NCBI RefSeq assembly: GCF_003001675.1
Contig: NZ_PVYW01000001.1
Location: forward strand, 578,029 to 642,028
Length of the DNA: 64,000 bases
Origin: Cohnella sp. SGD-V74
GTDB lineage: Bacteria; Bacillota; Bacilli; Paenibacillales; Paenibacillaceae
Direction of reading: 5' to 3'
This document shows positions 33,959-41,252 of the stretch, piece by piece (within the stretch, counting starts at the first letter, position 1; each line of letters opens with the position of its first letter). The notes under the pieces are model-generated. The model ran no database searches. It had not been told where the DNA came from and saw only the letters and a list, made by a program, of their open reading frames with translations. A program made the translations under genes and the position numbers.

Positions 33959-34126
33959 CACTGTTCACACGTTCTAACCAGACTCACCCGGTCTGCAGTT
34001 CCTCCGACCTCCTTCACAGCTCCACCATCCCCCGTTCTCATGCTCGAGCCCGACAGTCGGGCTTATTCGGCGAACGCCGATGCGACGGGGAACAAAGGCA
34101 GCCCTCTCGTCTCCTTTCTCCTCTTT

Positions 34127-34518
34127 CACATTATCCCCTTCAATCAGGCCGTCTGCTTCGGCTTCTCCCCGCTCCGCTTTCCGCTTCTTTTGTCGCTATC
34201 CCCTTCCGTCAGGCCGTCTACTTCTTCCCGCTTCGCTTTCCACATCTTTTGCCGCTATCCCCTTCCGTCAGGCCGCCTCCGCATCACACCTCTCTTTCAG
34301 TCCTTTGCCGGTATCCCATTCGTTCAGTTCGTTCCGTCTCTCTCCTTTCATTCTCTGTGCCTTTTGCCGCTATCCCCTCCATTCAGTTCACGCCATACCT
34401 CCCCTGCCGCCGTTTTCGGCCCATTTGTCGCTATCCCTTCCGGTCAGGTCACGCTGTACCTCGCGTACCGCTTTTTGCCGCCCCTTTTGCCGCTATCCCA
34501 TTGAGTCAGTTGGGAGTC
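34127..34518 (-). repeat. Array of about seven ~60-bp repeats, minus orientation
   Basis: On the + strand TTTTGCCGCTATCCC followed by a CGTCAGGCC-like tail recurs at about 34127 (degenerate), 34188, 34247, 34304, 34362, 34424 and 34486, roughly every 60 bp. Between cores the sequence is pyrimidine-rich and variable. Read on the minus strand, the core is GGGATAGCGGCAAAA preceded by CTGAC, matching the downstream array. Open frames through it carry no protein features. It is part of the gene-free stretch 33792-35201. Confidence 0.7.
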
Positions 34519-34723
34519 ATGTCCAGTTGCTCGCGAGTTTCATCCATTCTTCGACCATCGCCTATCCTGAACTCACGAAGTCTAGCGGCCGTTCCAGGTC
34601 TGGCAGGCTGACTCGAGCTTCACGGCAACAATCCCTTAAACTTGGATAATCTGCTCCTCTCCGAACGGAACCAAGCCATTCTCTCACTCATCAATCTCGG
34701 CTTCCAGGAGCCCTGCGACCAAC

Positions 34724-35144
34724 CTGACTCGACGGGATACCGGCAAAAGGAGGGAAAAGGCATTACGTACAGGTTCAGAATGTGGTGCAGAAAAACTGAC
34801 TCGACGGGATACCGCCAAAAGGAGGGAAATGGCATTACGTACAGGTTCAGAATGTGGCGAAGAAAACCTGACTCGACGGGATACCGGCAAAAGGAGGGAA
34901 AAGGCATTACGTACAAAATTCAGAATGTGGTGCAGAAAAACTGACTCGACGGGATACCGACAAAAGGAGGGAAAAGGCGATACGTACGTATTCAGAATGT
35001 GGTGCAGAAAAACTGACTCGACGGGATACCGGCAAAAGGAGGGAAATGGCACTGCGTACAGGTTCAGAATGTGGCGAAGAAAAACTGACTCGACGGGATA
35101 CCGGCAAAGAGGCAGAGAACGATAAGCCTCTTTGCCGGATATCT
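34724..35144 (+). repeat. Six-copy 72-bp tandem array ending in a hairpin, plus orientation
   Basis: CTGACTCGACGGGATAC begins at 34724, 34796, 34868, 34941, 35013 and 35085, a period of 72 (once 73) bp. Each unit continues with CGGCAAAAGGAGGG (small changes in two copies), a CATTACGTAC-like segment, TTCAGAATGTGG and an A-run. Five units are nearly identical and the sixth is cut short after its core. The core is the same as in the opposite-facing array at 34127-34518. About 200 bp of non-repetitive DNA separates the arrays. Several frames stay open because 72 is a multiple of 3, but none has a convincing start or a known domain. Confidence 0.85.
35097..35144. other. Strong hairpin closing the 72-bp array
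   Basis: GATACCGGCAAAGAGGC (from 35097) pairs with GCCTCTTTGCCGGATATC (ending 35144) around a ~12-nt loop, with one bulged base. The left arm is the array core and the right arm an inverted core. No T-run follows. It lies 58 bp past the stop of the minus-strand GH95-like gene and might also stop that transcript. Confidence 0.7.
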
Positions 35145-35201
35145 ATTACACATTGGGCATGCCCAATCGCTCTAGCCGGTTCTTTGACGGCGCTCCGATC
35201 T

Positions 35202-37493
35202 TCATACTTGTTCTCCAGGAGGACGACTCTGGCAGCTTAAGCGACAGCCCTGCCCCAGCCCATACTGCCTCCAAGGCGTACGGCCGCCGAAATAGTTGCG
35301 AATTGGAGGCGCCTCGCTGGGCCGTACCGCCCGGACGGCCAGGTCGGGAACGCGCTCGCCGACGTACAGAACAATATCCTCTCCAGCGCAAATATCCAGT
35401 CGGATCAGGCCACTCTCTTCGACGGCCACCCGATCCGATCGGTCCTCCCGTCCGTGATTGGCCTCGACGGCCCGAACCGCCCCCCGCCCGGTCAAATCCG
35501 TGCGGACGAAGCAAGACTCGCCAGCCAAGCTCTTCACTCGCACGAAGCGGGTTTCTCCGCCCTCTCTGACGGCGCTGACCAGGAACCCGCCCTCGGCCCG
35601 CAGTTCGTGAAAGGCCGTATCTCGCCACTGCGCAGGCATGGCCGGAAAGATGCGCAGCACGCCTCCCCAGCTCTGCAGCAGCATATCGTGAATCGCTTCC
35701 GCCCCGGCCAGCGGCGTCTCGATGACAGGCCCCGCTTCCCTGTACATCGTGTTCGGCGTAATCAGATGCAGCAGCGTATGCAGACATTGCAGCGCTAGCT
35801 CGCCCTGGCCCAGCGCAGCGGCGATCGAAGCTGCGCCGGTGAAGCTGAATCCGCGCAAATCCCCTTCGAGACCAAGCCAATGACGCAGCGATCTATTGAC
35901 GAGCTCCCATTCCTCGGACGATTCACAGCGGATGAGATGCAGCGGAAACACGGCCAGCAAATGGCTGAAATGGCGATGGCCGAAAGCCAGCGGCGTATCC
36001 TTCCCGACCCTAAAGCCGGTATCGTCTGTCGGCAGTGGCGCGAGGCGTTCGACTACCTCCCGCCACCTCCCGATCCGCTCATCCTCGACGCCCAGCCGCT
36101 CGGCCGAATCCAGCAGCGTCTCGCAGCCCCAGCGCAGCAGCGCCAGATCGTAATGGCAGTCCGCCACTTGAAGCCGCTTGAACGAGCCGTATTCGGGAGA
36201 TATCGTCGGCGGCAGATGCAGCCTCCCGTCCTCCCCTTCCTCCAGAAGATGAAGATAGTAGTTCACGCTTCTGCGCAGCAGCGGATACAGCAAATCCCGC
36301 AGCAGCTCCTCGTCCATCGAGCAGCGGTAATGCCGCCATACGCTGTGGCAAATCCAGGTCAGGTTGCCGACCTCGTCGTCGACCTCGCTTTTCAGATCCA
36401 ATCCGCTGCTTCTGCCCAATCCCGCGCTGTCTCCCCTGTACGCTTCCGGCACATTGGCGATCAACTGCTCCCGGCAGCGGCGAAGCGCGCCGATGAGAGA
36501 CTGTCCCAGCTCCAGCCGGTTGGACGCGTAGACGGGGGAATAGCTCATTTGCACGTTCATATTAAACCAGGCTCCCGGCCACGGCGTCGTCGTCAGCCAA
36601 GGTCCGATATTGTCGAGCAGCGGCGCATTCGCCCTCGTCGCGGAGGCCAGCTTGTACATTTGTATCCAATAGAAGCTTTCGAGCCGCGAATCCGGGATCG
36701 AGACGAAGCTCTGCCGGTAATAGCTGTACCACCAGTCCCGGTGGGAGCGGACCAGCCTATCGCCCGGAAGGTCGGACGCCTCCCGCACAACCCGCACCGC
36801 TTCCGCGCAATCCGTCTCCTCGCAGCCCCGCACGACCGCGATCCAGTAAGATCTGCGCCCTTCCGCCCCTTCGCGCTCCGTCCAGGAGGTCGTGCAGCCT
36901 TGACCGGATTCGAAGCGCTGGATTCCAACGCCGATCCGGTCAACCGTTCTTCTGGTCACGACCGTATCCGGAATAGGCTGGTTCAAATTGATTCCGTCCG
37001 CTTGCTTCAGAACCTGATCCAGCTCCGAGTAAGCCGCCCATTCGATCGTCGCGCCGCGCTCCTCCTCCGAGCATTCCAGCTCGATGCAAAGAACGGGCAT
37101 TTCGCTGTGAACGAATGCCCGCAATTGTACGCTTCCCTTCGTCGTCGTTATATCCGCCCTCAATTCCGCGTTCCACAGATCCAAGCGCATCGACGTCGGC
37201 TGATAGATCCAGCCTTCCAGCCGCAGATGCACCTCTCCTACCGGAACGCGGGGATCGAAGCCGGTCCGTCCCGCCGATCCGGCCGATACGTCGGTGCGGC
37301 CCAGCACGAACCGCAGCGTATTGCGCATGCTCGCATGCTCTTCCCCGTACGCCATCGCTCCCACGAAGCCGTTCCCGAGGAACGCTCCGGAATCCCAGGA
37401 GACCGGCTTGACGACCCAGTCCATATCGTGTCCGGACAAGTATTCTACCCAGTCCGTCTCCAGTCGAATACCGCCGTCGCCTTGCCTTCCCAC
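35202..37493 (-). CDS. GH95-like glycoside hydrolase (cytoplasmic)
   Basis: A 763-residue protein without signal peptide. The N-terminal ~270 residues resemble the beta-sandwich found in GH95/GH65 enzymes (WDSGAFLGNGFVGAMAYGEE). Residues ~280-640 are helical and fit an (alpha/alpha)6 barrel, with DDEVGNLTWICHSVWRHY and TISPEYGSF as candidate active-site segments. FSFTGAASIAAALGQGELAL, a GH95-type motif, follows. GTG 37493 has AGGAGGGG seven bases upstream. It is the last gene of the sugar-uptake operon, so it probably cleaves an imported oligosaccharide. GH95 enzymes include alpha-L-fucosidases and alpha-L-galactosidases; the linkage here is unknown. Confidence 0.75.
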   Translation of the reverse strand: MGRQGDGGIRLETDWVEYLSGHDMDWVVKPVSWDSGAFLGNGFVGAMAYGEEHASMRNTLRFVLGRTDVSAGSAGRTGFDPRVPVGEVHLRLEGWIYQPTSMRLDLWNAELRADITTTKGSVQLRAFVHSEMPVLCIELECSEEERGATIEWAAYSELDQVLKQADGINLNQPIPDTVVTRRTVDRIGVGIQRFESGQGCTTSWTEREGAEGRRSYWIAVVRGCEETDCAEAVRVVREASDLPGDRLVRSHRDWWYSYYRQSFVSIPDSRLESFYWIQMYKLASATRANAPLLDNIGPWLTTTPWPGAWFNMNVQMSYSPVYASNRLELGQSLIGALRRCREQLIANVPEAYRGDSAGLGRSSGLDLKSEVDDEVGNLTWICHSVWRHYRCSMDEELLRDLLYPLLRRSVNYYLHLLEEGEDGRLHLPPTISPEYGSFKRLQVADCHYDLALLRWGCETLLDSAERLGVEDERIGRWREVVERLAPLPTDDTGFRVGKDTPLAFGHRHFSHLLAVFPLHLIRCESSEEWELVNRSLRHWLGLEGDLRGFSFTGAASIAAALGQGELALQCLHTLLHLITPNTMYREAGPVIETPLAGAEAIHDMLLQSWGGVLRIFPAMPAQWRDTAFHELRAEGGFLVSAVREGGETRFVRVKSLAGESCFVRTDLTGRGAVRAVEANHGREDRSDRVAVEESGLIRLDICAGEDIVLYVGERVPDLAVRAVRPSEAPPIRNYFGGRTPWRQYGLGQGCRLSCQSRPPGEQV

Positions 37494-37516
37494 TTCGTAT
37501 CCCCTCCTCACATGAT

Positions 37517-38395
37517 TTAGCCTTTAACGGCGCCGATCAGCGCGCCCTTGACGAAATACCGCTGCAGCAGCGGATAGACGAGCAGAATCGGAACGGTCGC
37601 GACCATGATCGTCGCGTATTTCAACGTGGCCGACAGCATCGCCACATCCTCCGTCGCCGCCCCTTCCGCCATCGCGCTGGCCTCGCCTTGCAGCAAAATC
37701 TCCCGCAGCACCAGCTGCAGCGGATACTTCGCTCGATCCTGGAGGAAGATCGACGCGTTAAACCAGGCATTCCAGTGGCTTACGCCGTAATACAGCAGAA
37801 TAACGGCCACAACCGGGAGGGAAAGCGGCAGGATGATCCGGAACAAAATGACGAAGTCGTTGGCTCCGTCGATTTTGGCCGATTCCTCCAGACTTTCCGG
37901 GATGGCGTCGAACGCCGTTCTCATGATGATGAGGTTAAACGTATTGACCGCGGTAGGAACAATAAGCGCCAGCAGCGAGTTGCCCAGCCCCAAGTTCATG
38001 ACCGCGAAGTAAAAGGGAATCAACCCCCCGCTGAAAAACATCGTGAATACGAAAAACAGCATAATCTGCTTCCGATATCTTAAGCTGCGCCGCGACAGCG
38101 CGTACGCGCCGAACGAAGTGAGCACGATGTTCAGCGCCAGTCCGCCGACGAGAATGATCAGCGTGTTCGTATACCCCGACGCGATCATCGGGTTGCGGAA
38201 CACGTTCACGTAGGCGTCCATGGAGAAGCCGAGCGGCTTCCACAGCATTCCCGAATGCTTCATCAGCTCCGATGCGTCGCTCAGGGAGGCGAAGGCGACG
38301 TGCAGCAGCGGATACATCGTCAGCACCATAAGGAACGTCAGGAAAATGTAGTTGAACCAGTCGAATAGCCTGCCGGACCAGGAAACGGTACTCAT
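37517..38395 (-). CDS. Carbohydrate ABC transporter permease (LplC/YtcP type)
   Basis: A 292-residue permease with six membrane segments. The coupling loop is PESLEESAKIDGANDFVILFRIILPLS, with the EAA-like motif and conserved G. MSTVSWSGRLFDWFNYIFLTF and the GALIGAVKG end are typical of Paenibacillus LplC-like proteins. It lies 16 bp after the partner permease and 23 bp before the GH95-like gene. With the partner and the lipoprotein at 39399 it forms an oligosaccharide importer. Confidence 0.92.
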   Translation of the reverse strand: MSTVSWSGRLFDWFNYIFLTFLMVLTMYPLLHVAFASLSDASELMKHSGMLWKPLGFSMDAYVNVFRNPMIASGYTNTLIILVGGLALNIVLTSFGAYALSRRSLRYRKQIMLFFVFTMFFSGGLIPFYFAVMNLGLGNSLLALIVPTAVNTFNLIIMRTAFDAIPESLEESAKIDGANDFVILFRIILPLSLPVVAVILLYYGVSHWNAWFNASIFLQDRAKYPLQLVLREILLQGEASAMAEGAATEDVAMLSATLKYATIMVATVPILLVYPLLQRYFVKGALIGAVKG

Positions 38396-38411
38396 CCGCG
38401 ATCTCCCCTTT

Positions 38412-39323
38412 TTACCATAGACTTGTATCGTTCAGCTTGCGGCTGAGCCAGTTGGACGAAATGACGAGAATAAAGCCGATCGCCGAATTGAACAAGCCGA
38501 CTGCGGAGCTGAAGCTATAATTGAAATCTTGCAGGCCTACCCGGTACACGTAGGAGGAGATGACGTCAGCGGTTTCGTACACGCCGGGACTGTACAGCAA
38601 AATAATTTTTTCAAAGCCGAGGTTCATCATTCGCCCCAAATTCAAAATAAGCAGCACGGTAATCGTCGGAAGAATGCCCGGAATCGTAATATGAAGCATC
38701 TGCTTCCATCTTCCGGCGCCGTCGATCTTCGCGGCTTCGTAGCGCTCCGGATCGATTCCCGTCAATGCGGCCAAATAAATAATCGTCCCCCATCCGATAT
38801 GCTGCCAGATGTCGGTCGACACGTAGATCGTCCGGAACAGGCCGGGCTCCAGCAGCAACGAGTGCCGTTCCCCGCCGAAGAACGCGATAATGTCGTTGAT
38901 GATGCCGTTGCTGGACGTGAAATCCTTGATCATGCCGCAGATGACGACAAGCGAGATGAAGTGCGGCAAGTACGTGAGCGTCTGGACCGTTCTCTTGAAG
39001 ATTTGCACTCTGATCTCGTTAAGCAGCAGCGCCAGCACGATCGGCGCGGGAAATCCGAAGATCAGGTCGTAGAAGCTGATCATGAACGTGTTGCGAATCG
39101 TGCGCCAGAAATAAGCGCCCTGGAAGAAATCCATAAAATGTCCGAAGCCCGCCCATGGACTGCCGATAATCCCCAAGCGCGGAGAAAAATCCTTAAAGGC
39201 GATCATGGCTCCGTACATCGGCTGATAGTGAAACAACACGTAGTAGACGAACAGCGGGAGAAGCATGACGTATAAATACTTGTTTTTCCGAACGTCGAAC
39301 AGCACGCGTCCCATGGCTTTCAT
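38412..39323 (-). CDS. Carbohydrate ABC transporter permease (LplB type)
   Basis: A 303-residue permease with six membrane segments. The N terminus KNKYLYVMLLPLFVYYVLFHYQPMYG is an LplB hallmark. The coupling loop DPERYEAAKIDGAGRWKQM contains the EAA motif. It sits between the binding protein (75 bp upstream) and the second permease. No ATPase gene is in the cluster; transporters of this group normally share a general MsmX-like ATPase encoded elsewhere. Confidence 0.92.
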   Translation of the reverse strand: MKAMGRVLFDVRKNKYLYVMLLPLFVYYVLFHYQPMYGAMIAFKDFSPRLGIIGSPWAGFGHFMDFFQGAYFWRTIRNTFMISFYDLIFGFPAPIVLALLLNEIRVQIFKRTVQTLTYLPHFISLVVICGMIKDFTSSNGIINDIIAFFGGERHSLLLEPGLFRTIYVSTDIWQHIGWGTIIYLAALTGIDPERYEAAKIDGAGRWKQMLHITIPGILPTITVLLILNLGRMMNLGFEKIILLYSPGVYETADVISSYVYRVGLQDFNYSFSSAVGLFNSAIGFILVISSNWLSRKLNDTSLW

Positions 39324-39398
39324 ATCGGTTCCTCTCCATCCTTGGCAGCCGATCCGCGGACGGTATCCGGCGCGGACGATCCGCGGATCGGCTTGCGC

Positions 39399-41057
39399 TT
39401 ACCTGTTGTTGTATCGCTCCAGCGCGGCCTGATAAATTTCCGTAACCCTGTCGATGCCCATCGAACGAATCTGTTCGACGTAGCTGTCGAAACGGTCGAG
39501 CGGCTCCTTGCCCATAACGAACTTCATGAACATCTCTTCCTTATAGCTCGTTACCGCAGTCAGAATCTTGGCGACTTCCTGGCTTTCCTCGACAGTAGGC
39601 GTAAGGAAACCCGGCAGCAAATGCTTGGCGGCGTCCGTCTTCGCCCAGACGACGGCGGCTTCGTCCATTTCGGGATACGTGTTCAGGCTTTTTCTTGGAT
39701 CGCCGAGGAACGGTCCGTTCGGCTTCGTATACTGAGAGATCATCTGCTGCACGCTGTATTGCGGGTCCTTCAAAACTTTGTCCGTAAATACGGGCTTTCC
39801 GTCGGCCATCGTATAGCTCTCGCCTTCGACGCCGAAGTTGAACAGCCTCGCGCCCGGCTCGCTGTAGGCGTAGTCCAGCCATTTGGCGACCAGCTCGGGA
39901 TTTTTCGCCGCCGTCGTAATGCCCTTGCTCGCCGACGGATTAAACTCGAAGCTGCGCTGGCCGATGAACGCAGTGTCGCCTTTGTTCAAGGTCGGATACG
40001 GCGCGGGTACGAGATGGAATTTCTCGTCGCTCTTCTTGCCGGACTCCATCCATCTGCCGAGCCCTCCGGAGATAAGGTGAACCGTCGCGCCGGACTGTCC
40101 GCTCAGCATTTTGGCATCCAGCGCTTTCGTGTCCGTGTTCAGAGCAAAATCTTTGTCGAACAGACCCTCCTCATACCATTTGCGCAGCAGCGCAAGCGCG
40201 TCCTTGAACTGCGGGTCGATCGGGCCGTACTGCACCTTGCCGTTGTCGTCGATGTAATGGCGGTTGGCGGTGCGGAACGCGCCGATGAAGGCGTCCTGCA
40301 AGTTCGTCTCGTTGTTGTACATCGCCGTGAACGGAGCCGTCGCGCCTTTGTGCTCCTTAAAGGCCTGAAGCACCGCATACCACTCGTCGATTGTCGTCGG
40401 GACTTCCAGATTAAGCTCGTCCAGCCAGTCCTTGCGAATGATCGGTCCGCGGAATACGAGGGCGTTGTCCGGACGAATCATCGGGAAGACGTAGTAGGTT
40501 CCATTGTCGGTCTTCATCATCCTGTCCAGCTCGGGATTGTCCTGGAGCAGCTTCTTCAAGTTCGGCGCATGCTGGTCGATCAGATCGTTCAGCGGAACGA
40601 TGACTTTGTCGTTGATCGCTTTCTCGGGGCCTCCCGGATATTCGACCGTCCAATCGATCTCGATCGTGTCCGTCAAGTTGTTCGAGGCGATCATCAGATT
40701 AAATTGTTCCTTGCGCTGTCCGCTTGCGGGATGCGTGTACTTGACCTTGATGCCGGTTTCCTGCTCCAGCTGCTTGCCGAACGGCGTGTCCGCAAGGTTG
40801 GAATAGAACGTGATCAGGTTGTCGTTCACTTCTTCCCACGAAGTAATCGTCTCGGTCGTATTGACCGGATACGCTCCGGCCGGATCGCCCGACGGCTGCA
40901 CTGGCGGTTGGCTTTCCCCGTTCGCAGACGAAGCGGCGGGCGAACTAGGCCCCGCGCTATTCTTCTCTTCTTTCGAGCAGGCCATTAACAATCCGAATAC
41001 GATAACAATGGAAAGCAAAATACTCAAGCGTCTTGAACCAGCGGACTGAGCTTTCAT
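39399..41057 (-). CDS. Extracellular sugar-binding lipoprotein (LplA type)
   Basis: A 552-residue solute-binding lipoprotein. The signal peptide ends in lipobox LLMAC (Cys ~27), followed by a Ser/Ala/Pro-rich linker. The mature part begins with a TSWEEVNDNL segment and contains YPGGPEKAINDKVIVPLNDLI and WYAVLQAFKEH, typical of the long binding proteins paired with LplB/LplC permeases. ATG 41057 has AAGGGGGA upstream; an earlier in-frame codon at 41090 lacks a site. The length (>500) suits oligosaccharide ligands. Confidence 0.92.
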   Translation of the reverse strand: MKAQSAGSRRLSILLSIVIVFGLLMACSKEEKNSAGPSSPAASSANGESQPPVQPSGDPAGAYPVNTTETITSWEEVNDNLITFYSNLADTPFGKQLEQETGIKVKYTHPASGQRKEQFNLMIASNNLTDTIEIDWTVEYPGGPEKAINDKVIVPLNDLIDQHAPNLKKLLQDNPELDRMMKTDNGTYYVFPMIRPDNALVFRGPIIRKDWLDELNLEVPTTIDEWYAVLQAFKEHKGATAPFTAMYNNETNLQDAFIGAFRTANRHYIDDNGKVQYGPIDPQFKDALALLRKWYEEGLFDKDFALNTDTKALDAKMLSGQSGATVHLISGGLGRWMESGKKSDEKFHLVPAPYPTLNKGDTAFIGQRSFEFNPSASKGITTAAKNPELVAKWLDYAYSEPGARLFNFGVEGESYTMADGKPVFTDKVLKDPQYSVQQMISQYTKPNGPFLGDPRKSLNTYPEMDEAAVVWAKTDAAKHLLPGFLTPTVEESQEVAKILTAVTSYKEEMFMKFVMGKEPLDRFDSYVEQIRSMGIDRVTEIYQAALERYNNR

Positions 41058-41202
41058 CGAAATCCCCCTTAAGCGTATTGGCGAGTGCACTCTACCCGAA
41101 TTATCAACCGCCGCCGCGTTAGAAATAAATCGTCAAAACCTAAAACAACCGTTAAAAGCTGAAATTCCGCATCGTTAAAATGTGGTGTGGCATGCAAAAA
41201 TG

Positions 41203-41251
41203 AAAAGCCGACCATAGATCGGCGCGGCTTAGGGCGTGTATGCATACACGC
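41203..41251 (-). terminator. Terminator and perfect 18-bp palindrome after the AraC-type sensor gene
   Basis: On the minus strand AAGCCG and CGGCTT arms (41203-41231) precede TTTTCATTTTT, a plausible terminator. Between it and the stop codon lies the perfect palindrome GCGTGTATGCATACACGC (41234-41251). It could form a second hairpin or be a protein-binding site. Confidence 0.65.
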
Positions 41252-41252
41252 T

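Noticed and set aside
33860..34649. Open frames of about 190-250 codons rich in Ser, Pro and Phe in the first array
   Set aside because: Overlapping frames are all open in pyrimidine-rich repeats; nothing marks one of them as real.
34724..35120. CRISPR array
   Set aside because: The whole 72-bp unit is repeated, there are no unique spacers of constant length and no cas genes nearby.
34620..35125. Repetitive short proteins (about 66-122 codons) readable on both strands of the 72-bp array
   Set aside because: Frames stay open because the unit is a multiple of 3 with no stops. None has a convincing ribosome site, and the opposite strand is equally open.
39342..40988. A 548-codon plus-strand open frame opposite the sugar-binding lipoprotein
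   Set aside because: It is an antisense shadow without signal, domain or ribosome site; the minus-strand lipoprotein is well supported.
41130..41175. Pho box upstream of the sugar-binding lipoprotein gene
   Set aside because: On the minus strand TTAACG and TTTAACG occur, but the second is one base out of the 11-bp period and no -10 lies 9 nt after the last hexamer.
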